NCBI GenBank assembly: GCA_903970575.1
Contig: CAJCJC010000306.1
Location: 1 to 8,596, forward strand
Reading direction: 5' to 3'
Length of the DNA: 8,596 bases
DNA from: Alphaproteobacteria bacterium
GTDB lineage: Bacteria > Pseudomonadota > Alphaproteobacteria > BOG-932 > Roseiterribacteraceae
Position numbers and translations under genes: made by a program. Below the pieces are notes generated by a model. It was not told the origin of the DNA and did not search any database. It saw only the letters and a list, made by a program, of their open reading frames with translations. Shown here piece by piece: positions 1 to 6,265 of the stretch. Every line of letters starts with the position of its first letter. Position 1 is the stretch's first letter.

Positions 1-92
1 GCGAGATCGACGCCATGGATTTCGGCGCCGAAGCCTGGTTTCAGATCCGATGTCGTGAGTCCCGATGCTGTCTGGCCCAATCTTCCGTCCAT
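1..92 (-). CDS. TauD/TfdA-family 2-oxoglutarate/Fe(II) dioxygenase, N-terminal fragment (runs off left edge)
   Basis: On the minus strand an ATG at 92-90 opens a frame that stays open for 30 codons to the window edge. Residues 18-30 read KPGFGAEIHGVDL, which matches the N-terminal signature of the TauD/TfdA family (a P-x-hydrophobic-GAEI-x-GVDL strand pair). Family members are soluble Fe(II)/2-oxoglutarate enzymes that hydroxylate taurine, aryloxyalkanoates, alkyl sulfates or other small acids. The HxD...H iron ligands would lie beyond the edge, so substrate and integrity cannot be judged. The ATG shares its A with the TAA stop of the upstream MFS gene (TAATG), which implies co-transcription and translational coupling. 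The transporter may therefore import the substrate. The family call rests on one short motif, but the motif is well placed relative to the start. Confidence 0.72.
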   Translation of the reverse strand, partial: MDGRLGQTASGLTTSDLKPGFGAEIHGVDL

Positions 93-1366
93 TATCCGGC
101 CCGTCCATGAATGGCGTAGCGATATTTTCCGAACGTCAGTATCGCGACGCTGCTGTAAATCAGTATCCCAACGATCGTATAGACCGCCGCGTCATAGCTG
201 CCCGACATATCGAACACCCCGTGCAGGAACAGGGGCGCGATCGCGCCGAACACCAATGTGCCCGAATAGGCGATGCCCGAGATGGCTCCCAGTTCCTTCA
301 GCCCGAAATAGCGCGATAGGAGGTAGGTGAGAATGCAATACTCCACCCCAGCGCCCACGCCCATCAGCATGCCGGAGAGGATCAGGAGTGGCTCGTTGTG
401 CGCATGCAGGAGAAGCCATAATCCGCACGCCGCCGAGAAAAACAGAGGCGCCGCCAGCTTCGGCGATGAGGTTCGGTCGGTCAGAAATCCGACCACCGGT
501 TCGACGACCAACGTGGTCAGCGCGAAGGTTACAACCACCATGGTTGCGTTCTCCAACGGGATCCCACGATCCGTCAGAATGGGGACGATCGTCGTGAACA
601 TCGAGGTCATGCAGCCCGCGCCCAGGGGTACGATGCTGAATATCCACCAGAACATGGGGGAGCGCATGACCTGCCTGAATGTCATGCCCTCCAACACCAC
701 GGAATCGGCCGGCCCCGTTCGGGAGCGGATCGGCGCCTCGCGCAGCAGGAAGAAAAGTATCGGGAAGCCTGTCAGGAGGACAATAGAACCGACCGTGAGA
801 AAGCCGGTCCTCCAGCCATAGCCAGCCTCGAGCACGGCGGCGGCGAGCGCCGGGAACGCCGTCGCGCCCAGGCCGTTTCCGATCCCCCCGCAAAACCCCA
901 TCCAAAATCCGCGAGTCCGGTCGAACCATTCCGCGATCAGCTTGGAGATCACCATCGTGCTGGGCATCGACCCGGCGGCGCCGGCGAACAGGAATAGCAG
1001 GTAGAAACTCACCGGCTCCTTGCGCGCCAGCGACAGGCAGAGGATGGAGATTCCCAGCAGCGCGTTACCCATGAGGATGGTGCGCCTCGGGCCGATCCGA
1101 TCCGCCAACCTTCCCGCGAAGGGATAGGCAATCGCGTTGCCCAGGGCGACGACACTGATCGCCCCGGCGACCTCTGACCGCGGCCATCCGAACTCGGTTG
1201 CGATCGGCTTCAGGAAAATTCCCAGCAGCGCCACGACTGTCGGAGTGATGCTGAGGAACGCGCCATAGGTCGCCGCGAATATCACCCCCGCGGCTTTGGG
1301 GCTCATCCTTTGCGAGACGTGCGCCGAACCTGCGTCATACGCGGCGGCTATGCCTTCGGAGGGCAT
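92..1366 (-). CDS. MFS transporter, 424 aa
   Basis: This is a 424-residue hydrophobic protein of the usual length for a 12-helix major facilitator. A short polar N-terminus (about 1-25) precedes the first helix. Residues about 85-95 (GRLADRIGPRR) form the conserved MFS motif A in the loop between helices 2 and 3. A central cytoplasmic loop lies near residues 215-235, and a weaker motif-A-like segment (GFLTDRTSS) follows in the second half. It probably exports or takes up a small organic anion by proton coupling; the closest flavour is the carboxylate/oxalate-formate-antiporter-like MFS group, but substrate is not deducible. ATG 1366 is the first in-frame start after an upstream stop and has no clear Shine-Dalgarno. 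A start at residue 21 (MSPKAAG) is possible, though AAGG abuts it. The gene overlaps the TauD-like gene by one base (TAATG) and faces the divergent hydrolase at 1575. Confidence 0.88.
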   Translation of the reverse strand: MPSEGIAAAYDAGSAHVSQRMSPKAAGVIFAATYGAFLSITPTVVALLGIFLKPIATEFGWPRSEVAGAISVVALGNAIAYPFAGRLADRIGPRRTILMGNALLGISILCLSLARKEPVSFYLLFLFAGAAGSMPSTMVISKLIAEWFDRTRGFWMGFCGGIGNGLGATAFPALAAAVLEAGYGWRTGFLTVGSIVLLTGFPILFFLLREAPIRSRTGPADSVVLEGMTFRQVMRSPMFWWIFSIVPLGAGCMTSMFTTIVPILTDRGIPLENATMVVVTFALTTLVVEPVVGFLTDRTSSPKLAAPLFFSAACGLWLLLHAHNEPLLILSGMLMGVGAGVEYCILTYLLSRYFGLKELGAISGIAYSGTLVFGAIAPLFLHGVFDMSGSYDAAVYTIVGILIYSSVAILTFGKYRYAIHGRAG

Positions 1367-1410
1367 CAGTTTTGTACGACGACAGTTAGTGTATCAACCA
1401 ATATGCTTCT

Positions 1411-1439
1411 CCCGATAACGGGCATCATGGAACGATGAT
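1411..1439. promoter_or_regulatory. Two small inverted repeats upstream of the MFS gene
   Basis: CCCG-ATAA-CGGG occupies 1411-1422. ATCAT-N6-ATGAT occupies 1424-1439. Both are perfect but short (4- and 5-bp arms). They sit 45-73 bp upstream of the MFS start in the divergent region. They may be regulator half-sites, but arms this short also occur by chance. Confidence 0.25.
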
Positions 1440-1441
1440 TT

Positions 1442-1478
1442 TTTCGCCATCAACGTCCCACGGCGAAATGAACTTCGC
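1442..1478. promoter_or_regulatory. TTTCGCC/GGCGAAA inverted repeat plus a third TTCGC half-site
   Basis: TTTCGCC at 1442-1448 is the exact reverse complement of GGCGAAA at 1462-1468, with a 13-bp spacer. The right arm also pairs with TTCGC at 1474-1478 (GCGAA-N6-TTCGC, 1463-1478). Three related half-sites in alternating orientation within 37 bp, in the gap between two divergent genes, look like a regulator binding region. No regulator gene is in the window to assign it to. Confidence 0.35.
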
Positions 1479-1482
1479 AAGA

Positions 1483-1499
1483 AAAACACGCGGTGTTTT
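1483..1499. promoter_or_regulatory. Hyphenated palindrome AAAACAC-GCG-GTGTTTT, candidate operator
   Basis: The arms are perfect 7-bp reverse complements around a 3-bp centre (17 bp in all). The palindrome is AT-rich in otherwise GC-rich DNA and lies between the divergent MFS and hydrolase genes. Its size and symmetry suit a dimeric helix-turn-helix repressor (TetR, LacI or GntR type). It has no T-tract in a terminator position for either flanking gene, since both genes start here rather than end here. Operator function is inferred. Confidence 0.45.
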
Positions 1500-1502
1500 A
1501 TC

Positions 1503-1515
1503 CGGCAATTTGCCG
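1503..1515. promoter_or_regulatory. Palindrome CGGCAA-T-TTGCCG, candidate operator
   Basis: This is a perfect 6-bp inverted repeat around one central base. Its centre (1509) lies 18 bp from the centre of the 17-bp palindrome at 1483-1499, just under two helical turns. It lies 60 bp upstream of the probable start of the plus-strand hydrolase. Adjacent palindromes at this spacing suggest one or two regulators binding the same DNA face region. The function is inferred. Confidence 0.4.
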
Positions 1516-1562
1516 CTGGACGGGCAGGGTGGCTCCCGCTACAGGACTGCCTGCTTTATCGC

Positions 1563-1568
1563 AGGAGA
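1563..1568 (+). promoter_or_regulatory. Shine-Dalgarno AGGAGA for the cysteine hydrolase
   Basis: AGGAGA is a strong match to the anti-Shine-Dalgarno sequence and lies 6 bases before an ATT codon at 1575. No ATG, GTG or TTG lies in a suitable position after it. It is the main reason for placing the hydrolase start at ATT 1575. Confidence 0.6.
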
Positions 1569-1574
1569 CAGGTC

Positions 1575-2228
1575 ATTCCCGATATAGACGCGATCCCGAG
1601 GCCGTTTTCGTTCGAACCGCAATCCACCGCGCTGCTGGTCATCGATATGCAGCATGATTTCATGACGGCGGGGGGATGGGCGGACGCGATGGGGCTCGAT
1701 TTCCGGCTGCTGGAGCCCGTCGTTCCGGTGATCGCATCCTTGCTCGACAGTTTCCGGCGGGCCGGCGCGCCGGTGATCCACACGCGGGAGGGTTACCGGC
1801 CCGATCTGGCCGATTGTCCGCCGCACAAGCGCGGGCGACATGCGCCCCGTGTCGGGGACCCCGGCCCCCTTGGGCGGTATATGGTCACCGGCGAACCGGG
1901 CAACGCCATCATCCCCGCGCTTGCCCCCGTCGCGGGCGAGATCGTGATCGACAAGCCGGGCGCCGGCGCGTTCTACGCCACGCTGCTGGATCACATGCTG
2001 CGGCTCCGCAAAATCACGCATCTGGTGGTCACCGGCGTTACGACGGATGTCTGCGTCCACACAACCATCCGGGAGGCGAACGATCGGGGCTATGAATGCC
2101 TTTTGGTCGAGGACGCCACCGCCAGTTACGATTCCGGTTTCACCGAAGCGGTTATCGCCATGATGCGGGTTGGCGTTCCCGGCTGCTCCACCACCGCCGC
2201 GAACGTGCTTGCCGCGATGGCCGGTTAG
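1575..2228 (+). CDS. Biuret-hydrolase-like cysteine hydrolase (isochorismatase fold), ATT start, 217 aa
   Basis: This is an isochorismatase-fold amidohydrolase with a complete Asp-Lys-Cys triad. Numbered from ATT 1575, these are D24 (LLVIDMQHDF), K127 (IDKPGAGAF) and C160 (TTDVCVHTT), which follows the cis-peptide loop GVTT. The segments HTREGYRPDLAD, DPGPLGR, GEPG and REANDRGYECLLVED match, from memory, the Rhizobium biuret hydrolase BiuH group more closely than nicotinamidases or RutB. Such enzymes hydrolyse a terminal amide of biuret-like or carbamoyl compounds in the cytoplasm. The first in-frame ATG (1647) lies just after the catalytic Asp codon, so the true start must be upstream. Between the in-frame stop at 1416 and 1647 there is no ATG, GTG or TTG. 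ATT 1575 has a strong Shine-Dalgarno and leaves the normal short N-terminus. The stop overlaps that of the convergent permease. The exact substrate is uncertain. Confidence 0.85.
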   Translation: MPDIDAIPRPFSFEPQSTALLVIDMQHDFMTAGGWADAMGLDFRLLEPVVPVIASLLDSFRRAGAPVIHTREGYRPDLADCPPHKRGRHAPRVGDPGPLGRYMVTGEPGNAIIPALAPVAGEIVIDKPGAGAFYATLLDHMLRLRKITHLVVTGVTTDVCVHTTIREANDRGYECLLVEDATASYDSGFTEAVIAMMRVGVPGCSTTAANVLAAMAG

Positions 2229-3703
2229 GCCGAGGCCGTCGGCGCCAGCGCGCGGTACGCCGAAGGCCGCGCGCGCCTGAGCCATATCGCATACAGGATC
2301 CCAGCGAGAAAGACCGGCGCGATCGCATACGGAATGGCGTGAATCAACGCGTCGGATGACCCGGTCAGCAGGTCGAAATTCGTGATCGCCAGAACAAAGA
2401 CGACGGCGAGGCCCGCGAATCCCAGCAGCGGCGCCAGACCCGTTTCCCACCAGGTCAGCCGGGAGCACCGGCGGAAATAGGCGATCACCGCGAGGCTGGT
2501 CAGGCTTTGAAGAGCGATGATTCCGAGCGTCGCCAAGCCGATGGTCGCGGCGCCAATACCGGTGATCGGGTCCGCCCCCATCGCGAAGCAGGCTCCGATG
2601 GCCGCCAACGCCAGAATTGTCACCGTCAGGCTCGCGACATGGGGCGATCCGTGGCGCGGGTGGATCGATCCGAGAGCCGCCGGCAGGCAATGTCGTCGCC
2701 CGAGGATCATGAGGTAGCGCGCGCTGATGTTATGGCCGGCGACGGCGGCGGCGAAGAGGCTTGTCACCATCAGCAGCCGGGCCAGCGAACTCGCGAAATG
2801 TCCCAGAATTTCTCCGCTCAAGGTGAAGTACATCTCGCCGCCCTGGGTCACCGCCATTTCGCGGATCGCCGGGAGCCCGACCGCCCCCACCGTCAGCCAT
2901 GCCGTCAAACCAAATAATAGGCCGATCAGAATGACCGAGCCGAATGTCGCGATCGCGACGTTACGCTTGGGCCGGATGGTTTCCTCCGAGAACAGAACCG
3001 CCGCTTCGAATCCGGCGTAGCAGGTAAAGCCCAACATCAGCGATATGCCGGCCCCGGCGCCGTAGCCCGTTCTCCAATCCATGGCCTGGACAGGCAGCGC
3101 CGCGATGCCGTGCTTGGCTAATATGCCAAAATCGAGCGCCATTACGATCAGGAATTCTCCCAACACGATCAGGCCGACTATCTTTGAGTTGAAATCGATC
3201 CCGCGCCGTCCAAGCGCCGAAATGATCAGTGCTTCCGTCAGCGTATACACGAACCAGGGGATTTGAATGCCGACGTAATCCTCGACCAGAGTGGCGGAAT
3301 AGAACCCGATATAGGCCAGAACGCCGCAATAGAGCGCGATATAGGACAGGATGGCGACATAGGCTGAGCCAAGGCCGATCACCGCGCCGAAGCCATTGGC
3401 GATGTAGTTATAAAAGCTGCCCGCATCCGGGGTCTCGCGGCTCATGGCCACGTAGCCGACGGAAAAGACCACGAGCAAGATCGTCAGGACCACGAAAGAC
3501 AGCGCCATACCCGCGCCCGCGCCGAAGGCGAAAGACAGGGGCATCAATCCGACAACACCAGCGAGGGGAGTGGTCGCCGAAAGAGTCAGGAAAATAAGCT
3601 GCCATGCGGAAAGGCTGCGCCGCAGCGTTGAAGCCTTTTGATTCTCTGGGTTCGAAGGCGGAGTGGTTGATATGTCTGACAGCGCCATCAAGCTTTTCTG
3701 CAT
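2225..3703 (-). CDS. APC-superfamily amino acid/amine permease, 492 aa
   Basis: This is a 492-residue, strongly hydrophobic integral membrane protein with roughly 12 predicted helices after a polar N-terminus of about 30 residues. Helix 1 is near 34-58 and carries a Gly-rich break (PLAGVVGLMP). PDAGSFYNYIANGFG (92-106) matches the PxAGgxYxY segment of amino acid permeases. GFEAAVLFSEETIRPKRNVAIA (about 231-252; the core is GFE...EE..P.RN) is the typical APC helix 6 and loop motif. It probably imports an amino acid, amine or related nitrogenous compound by proton or cation coupling. Two starts are possible: ATG 3703 and the in-frame ATG five codons on (MALSDIS). Neither has a clear Shine-Dalgarno, and 3703 is kept as the longer. 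The gene is divergent from the Rieske pair, so it could be induced together with them. Its stop overlaps the cysteine hydrolase stop by 4 bases. Confidence 0.88.
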   Translation of the reverse strand: MQKSLMALSDISTTPPSNPENQKASTLRRSLSAWQLIFLTLSATTPLAGVVGLMPLSFAFGAGAGMALSFVVLTILLVVFSVGYVAMSRETPDAGSFYNYIANGFGAVIGLGSAYVAILSYIALYCGVLAYIGFYSATLVEDYVGIQIPWFVYTLTEALIISALGRRGIDFNSKIVGLIVLGEFLIVMALDFGILAKHGIAALPVQAMDWRTGYGAGAGISLMLGFTCYAGFEAAVLFSEETIRPKRNVAIATFGSVILIGLLFGLTAWLTVGAVGLPAIREMAVTQGGEMYFTLSGEILGHFASSLARLLMVTSLFAAAVAGHNISARYLMILGRRHCLPAALGSIHPRHGSPHVASLTVTILALAAIGACFAMGADPITGIGAATIGLATLGIIALQSLTSLAVIAYFRRCSRLTWWETGLAPLLGFAGLAVVFVLAITNFDLLTGSSDALIHAIPYAIAPVFLAGILYAIWLRRARPSAYRALAPTASA

Positions 3704-3748
3704 TTCATCATGGCGATTAGGGTAACCTGTTCCAAACCCTGGATATAG

Positions 3749-3774
3749 ACGCCGTTAATGTGACAAACTGGCGT
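3749..3774. promoter_or_regulatory. ACGCC-N16-GGCGT inverted repeat in divergent promoter region
   Basis: The 96-bp gap between the divergent permease and Rieske genes must hold both promoters. ACGCC (3749-3753) and GGCGT (3770-3774) are reverse complements across 16 bp. The CGCC/GGCG core resembles that of the repeat at 1442-1468, but the spacing differs by 3 bp. A shorter TCCA-N5-TGGA pair sits at 3731-3743. No convincing -35/-10 pair stood out. This is weak evidence for an operator. Confidence 0.25.
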
Positions 3775-3799
3775 ATGGATAGGGCAACGGAGACGATCG

Positions 3800-5080
3800 A
3801 TGGCGGGAGTTGACCCTTGTGGGCCAATTATTGGCGAACCCGCAACCGCGCGGCTTAATCCCAGGGCGGTCGATGTCGCGCGATATGTGGTTGACGCCGC
3901 GATCGATTGCGCCGCCCCGGTCGCGGAGGCGCGGATACTGCCTGCGCTCGCCTATAACGATTCCGATTTTTGGGAATTCGAGAAATGGGCGCTGTTCGGT
4001 CACGAATGGCTTTTTATCGGGCATGTGAATCAGGTTCCCAATCCGGGCGACCATTTCAAATTACGGATTCTGGACGAGCCGATTTTGGTTGTGCGCGGCA
4101 AGGATGGAGACATCGACGTGATGTCGGCGATTTGCCAGCATCGCGGCCACCCCCTGTTCGAAGGTTTGGCTGAGCCGGCGGATACGTCAGGCTGCCTTAA
4201 CGCCAAATACTTCGTCTGCCCGTATCATGCCTGGACCTATAATCTCGACGGTACGCTCCATTCCGCTCCCGCGATGCGCGAAACCACGCCGCTCGGGAAA
4301 TTACGCGAAGAAATACGCCTTCCTCGTATCCGCTTCGAGATTTTCCATGGCCTTATTTTCATCAATTTCGATGACGCTGCCGCGCCCTTGGCGCCGACCC
4401 TCGAGAAGATGGACAGCGAGATCGCCAATTTCGGTATTGCCGATCTGGTCCCCACGCCCTTAGTCAGCACCGGCGTGTTCGACTGGAACTGGAAAATCTA
4501 TCACGAGAATTCGCTGGAGCCTTATCACACCGATTACGTGCATAAGGATTCGCATAACCCGGCCCCCGCCAATCTATCGAAGTTTTATCCGTTCTCGCCA
4601 GGCGATGGACAAGTCCTGACGACAACGGATTTTGGCCCGGATTCGGCTGAACTGTTCGATTCCGGCGGTCAGGTTCAACTCCCCATCATTCCGAACCTGA
4701 CGGATGAGCAGCGCGGCCGGCTGTTGTTCATCTCCGTCATGCCCGTGCTGTTCCTGGTCATTGAGGCGGGGTCCGTCCTGGTCACGATGTCGCTGCCCCG
4801 GTCCGCCGAGAAAACCGAACTCCTGTTCTTCTCCTTGTTTCCCAAGGAAGCCGTGGCGCAGCCGGAATTCGAGTCGGTGTATGAAGAGCAAGGGAAAATG
4901 CTTCAGACCATCGTGGGCGAGGATATGCTGACCCAGGCTGCGTTGCATCGCGGCCACCGTTCGCGTTTTTCGCCGGCGGGCCGGTTTTCCTGGCTCGAGG
5001 CGACCATACCTCAGATGAACCAATGGCTGCTGGAGCGCTATCGCCGCGCCCTCGACCGTTTGGAGGAGGCCAATTCGTGA
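3800..5080 (+). CDS. Rieske non-heme iron oxygenase, alpha subunit, 426 aa
   Basis: This is the catalytic subunit of a Rieske oxygenase, a cytoplasmic enzyme that uses electrons from a partner reductase to hydroxylate or N/O-dealkylate its substrate. The [2Fe-2S] ligands are C112-x-H114 and C140-x2-H143. The 25 residues between the pairs form a longer loop than the usual 15-19. The mononuclear iron site is E240-x2-H243-x4-H248 (ENSLEPYHTDYVH), with the third ligand probably D375 (GEDMLTQ). The residue linking the two metal centres is Glu, as in carnitine oxygenase CntA, where naphthalene dioxygenase has Asp. The length suits homotrimeric (alpha3) enzymes, and no beta subunit is nearby. About 50 residues precede the conserved domain start (ALAYNDSDFWEFEKWALF). 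ATG 3800 has GGAG 7 bases upstream. The gene overlaps the second Rieske gene by 4 bases. The substrate is unknown. Confidence 0.9.
   Translation: MAGVDPCGPIIGEPATARLNPRAVDVARYVVDAAIDCAAPVAEARILPALAYNDSDFWEFEKWALFGHEWLFIGHVNQVPNPGDHFKLRILDEPILVVRGKDGDIDVMSAICQHRGHPLFEGLAEPADTSGCLNAKYFVCPYHAWTYNLDGTLHSAPAMRETTPLGKLREEIRLPRIRFEIFHGLIFINFDDAAAPLAPTLEKMDSEIANFGIADLVPTPLVSTGVFDWNWKIYHENSLEPYHTDYVHKDSHNPAPANLSKFYPFSPGDGQVLTTTDFGPDSAELFDSGGQVQLPIIPNLTDEQRGRLLFISVMPVLFLVIEAGSVLVTMSLPRSAEKTELLFFSLFPKEAVAQPEFESVYEEQGKMLQTIVGEDMLTQAALHRGHRSRFSPAGRFSWLEATIPQMNQWLLERYRRALDRLEEANS
5062..5069 (+). promoter_or_regulatory. Shine-Dalgarno GGAGGAGG that sets the GTG start of the second Rieske gene
   Basis: GGAGGAGG lies inside the 3' end of the first Rieske gene, 7 bases before GTG 5077. 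It is the strongest ribosome site in the window. It decides for GTG 5077 over the upstream in-frame ATG 5023, which would add 18 unconserved residues inside the preceding gene. Confidence 0.8.
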
Positions 5081-6252
5081 ACCATTATTCTCCCGGCGCC
5101 TTTGAGACGGAAGAGGCCGAGATTCGCGCCGCGCTCGAGCGTCCCTTGGGCGATGCGGAGGGTTTGCCGGGTTATTACTACGGCGCTGATTTCTATCGGA
5201 TTGAGCAGCGTACGCTTTTTCCAAGGGCGTGGGCCGCCGTGGCCGTGGGCGCTCAAATCCCCAACCCTGGAGACGCGCTGCCGGTCGATCTCGCGGGTTG
5301 GCCGCTGCTTTTGGTGCGCAAGAACGATGGCGAGATCGCCGCGTTCCATAACATCTGCCGCCATCGCGCGCTCAGGCTCGTCGCGCAACCGTGCTCCAAC
5401 CTCAAATCCCTCCGTTGCCCGTGGCATAGCTGGCGCTACGACCTAGACGGGAACTTGCTCGCGATGCCGGAGATCGGCGGCGCCCGTACGGGTGAGGCCC
5501 CTGGCTTCGATAAAGCCGAACTGGGGCTGAAGCCGGTCAGGCTGGGGCGCTGGCTCGATTTCATCTTCGTCAATATCGACGGCTCCGCGCCTCCCTTCGA
5601 GGAGCATATCGCTCCCCTGGCCGCGCTATTGTCGGATTACGATTTCGTCGATATTCGCCACGCCGCGGCTTTCGAAGATTCCTATAACGGCAATTGGAAG
5701 ATCGTCACCGAGAGCGGGATCGAGGATTACCATCTGCCGTTCGGCCACCCACAGCTGAACGCGCATCTTATTCGGAACTCCACCGCCCGCGTCGTCGCCC
5801 CTGTTTACACGGCGCTCTCGACCGATCTCACCGATTTTCCGGCCGAAACCGAACAGCGCGCCTGGAACGCCCGGCTTCCGGACCTGCCCCGGAGTGACGA
5901 TGCGGGGCCGCGCCTGCTCTACGCGATCAACGTATTTCCCACGGGAAGCATTCTCCTGGCGGCCGATCACCTGATGCTGGGGATTCACCTGCCCGACGGG
6001 CCGGAGAGGACAAAAGTACAGATCAACATCTATGCCAACGGCGACGCCGCGACGTCGCCTGACTATGCCGAGGCGCGCCAGGGCACGATCGACATGTGGG
6101 CGGAGGTCTTGCCCCAGGACGCCGCCTTTATCGAGGGCGTCCAGGCCACGATCGGCGTTCGCGACGCCGCCGGAATCAAGACGCGGTTCTCGCCCTATTG
6201 GGAAGGCGGCGTCCGCGGCTTCCAGAAAATGGTGCTCGACGCGGTAACTTGA
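5077..6252 (+). CDS. Second Rieske non-heme iron oxygenase, alpha subunit, 391 aa (GTG start)
   Basis: This is a second complete Rieske oxygenase alpha subunit. Numbered from GTG 5077, the [2Fe-2S] ligands are C94-x-H96 and C114-x2-H117 (17 residues between the pairs, the normal spacing). The mononuclear iron site is E216-x2-H219-x4-H224 (ESGIEDYHLPFGH), and D348 (PQDAAFIEG) is the probable third ligand. As in the first protein, the bridging position is Glu. Outside the motifs the two proteins differ widely, so this is not a recent duplication. The GTGA overlap with the first gene's stop implies one mRNA and coupled translation. The two proteins could act in succession, or assemble together as reported for the caffeine demethylases NdmA/NdmB. 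No ferredoxin or reductase gene is in the window. It ends 13 bp before the stop of a convergent alpha/beta hydrolase. Confidence 0.9.
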   Translation: MNHYSPGAFETEEAEIRAALERPLGDAEGLPGYYYGADFYRIEQRTLFPRAWAAVAVGAQIPNPGDALPVDLAGWPLLLVRKNDGEIAAFHNICRHRALRLVAQPCSNLKSLRCPWHSWRYDLDGNLLAMPEIGGARTGEAPGFDKAELGLKPVRLGRWLDFIFVNIDGSAPPFEEHIAPLAALLSDYDFVDIRHAAAFEDSYNGNWKIVTESGIEDYHLPFGHPQLNAHLIRNSTARVVAPVYTALSTDLTDFPAETEQRAWNARLPDLPRSDDAGPRLLYAINVFPTGSILLAADHLMLGIHLPDGPERTKVQINIYANGDAATSPDYAEARQGTIDMWAEVLPQDAAFIEGVQATIGVRDAAGIKTRFSPYWEGGVRGFQKMVLDAVT

Positions 6253-6265
6253 GGCTTAACTTGTG

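Noticed and set aside
192..929. A 245-codon minus-strand frame inside the MFS gene
   Set aside because: It overlaps the MFS gene on the same strand in another frame. It has low complexity in Arg and Gly, no domain and no ribosome site.
1581..1591. Shared 11-mer GATATAGACGC at 1581-1591 and 3742-3752
   Set aside because: One copy is coding and the other intergenic. A number of 11-base matches are expected by chance in 8.6 kb, so it is not evidence for a repeat or common operator.
1539..2690. A 383-codon open frame on the minus strand
   Set aside because: It runs antisense through the whole cysteine hydrolase and out of frame through the end of the permease. Its translation is rich in Arg, Gly and Pro with no recognisable motif, as expected of a shadow frame in GC-rich DNA.
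5023..5076. Upstream ATG 5023 as the start of the second Rieske protein
   Set aside because: It would add 18 Pro/Arg/Gly-rich residues encoded within the first Rieske gene. GTG 5077 has an excellent GGAGGAGG and a typical GTGA coupling.
4574..5224. A 216-codon minus-strand frame across the Rieske junction
   Set aside because: It is antisense to two complete Rieske genes with intact catalytic motifs. Its composition (many Arg, Gln and His) is that of a shadow frame.
6253..6265. Possible terminator between the convergent Rieske and alpha/beta hydrolase genes
   Set aside because: The gap is only 13 bp and shows no stem-loop or T-tract.
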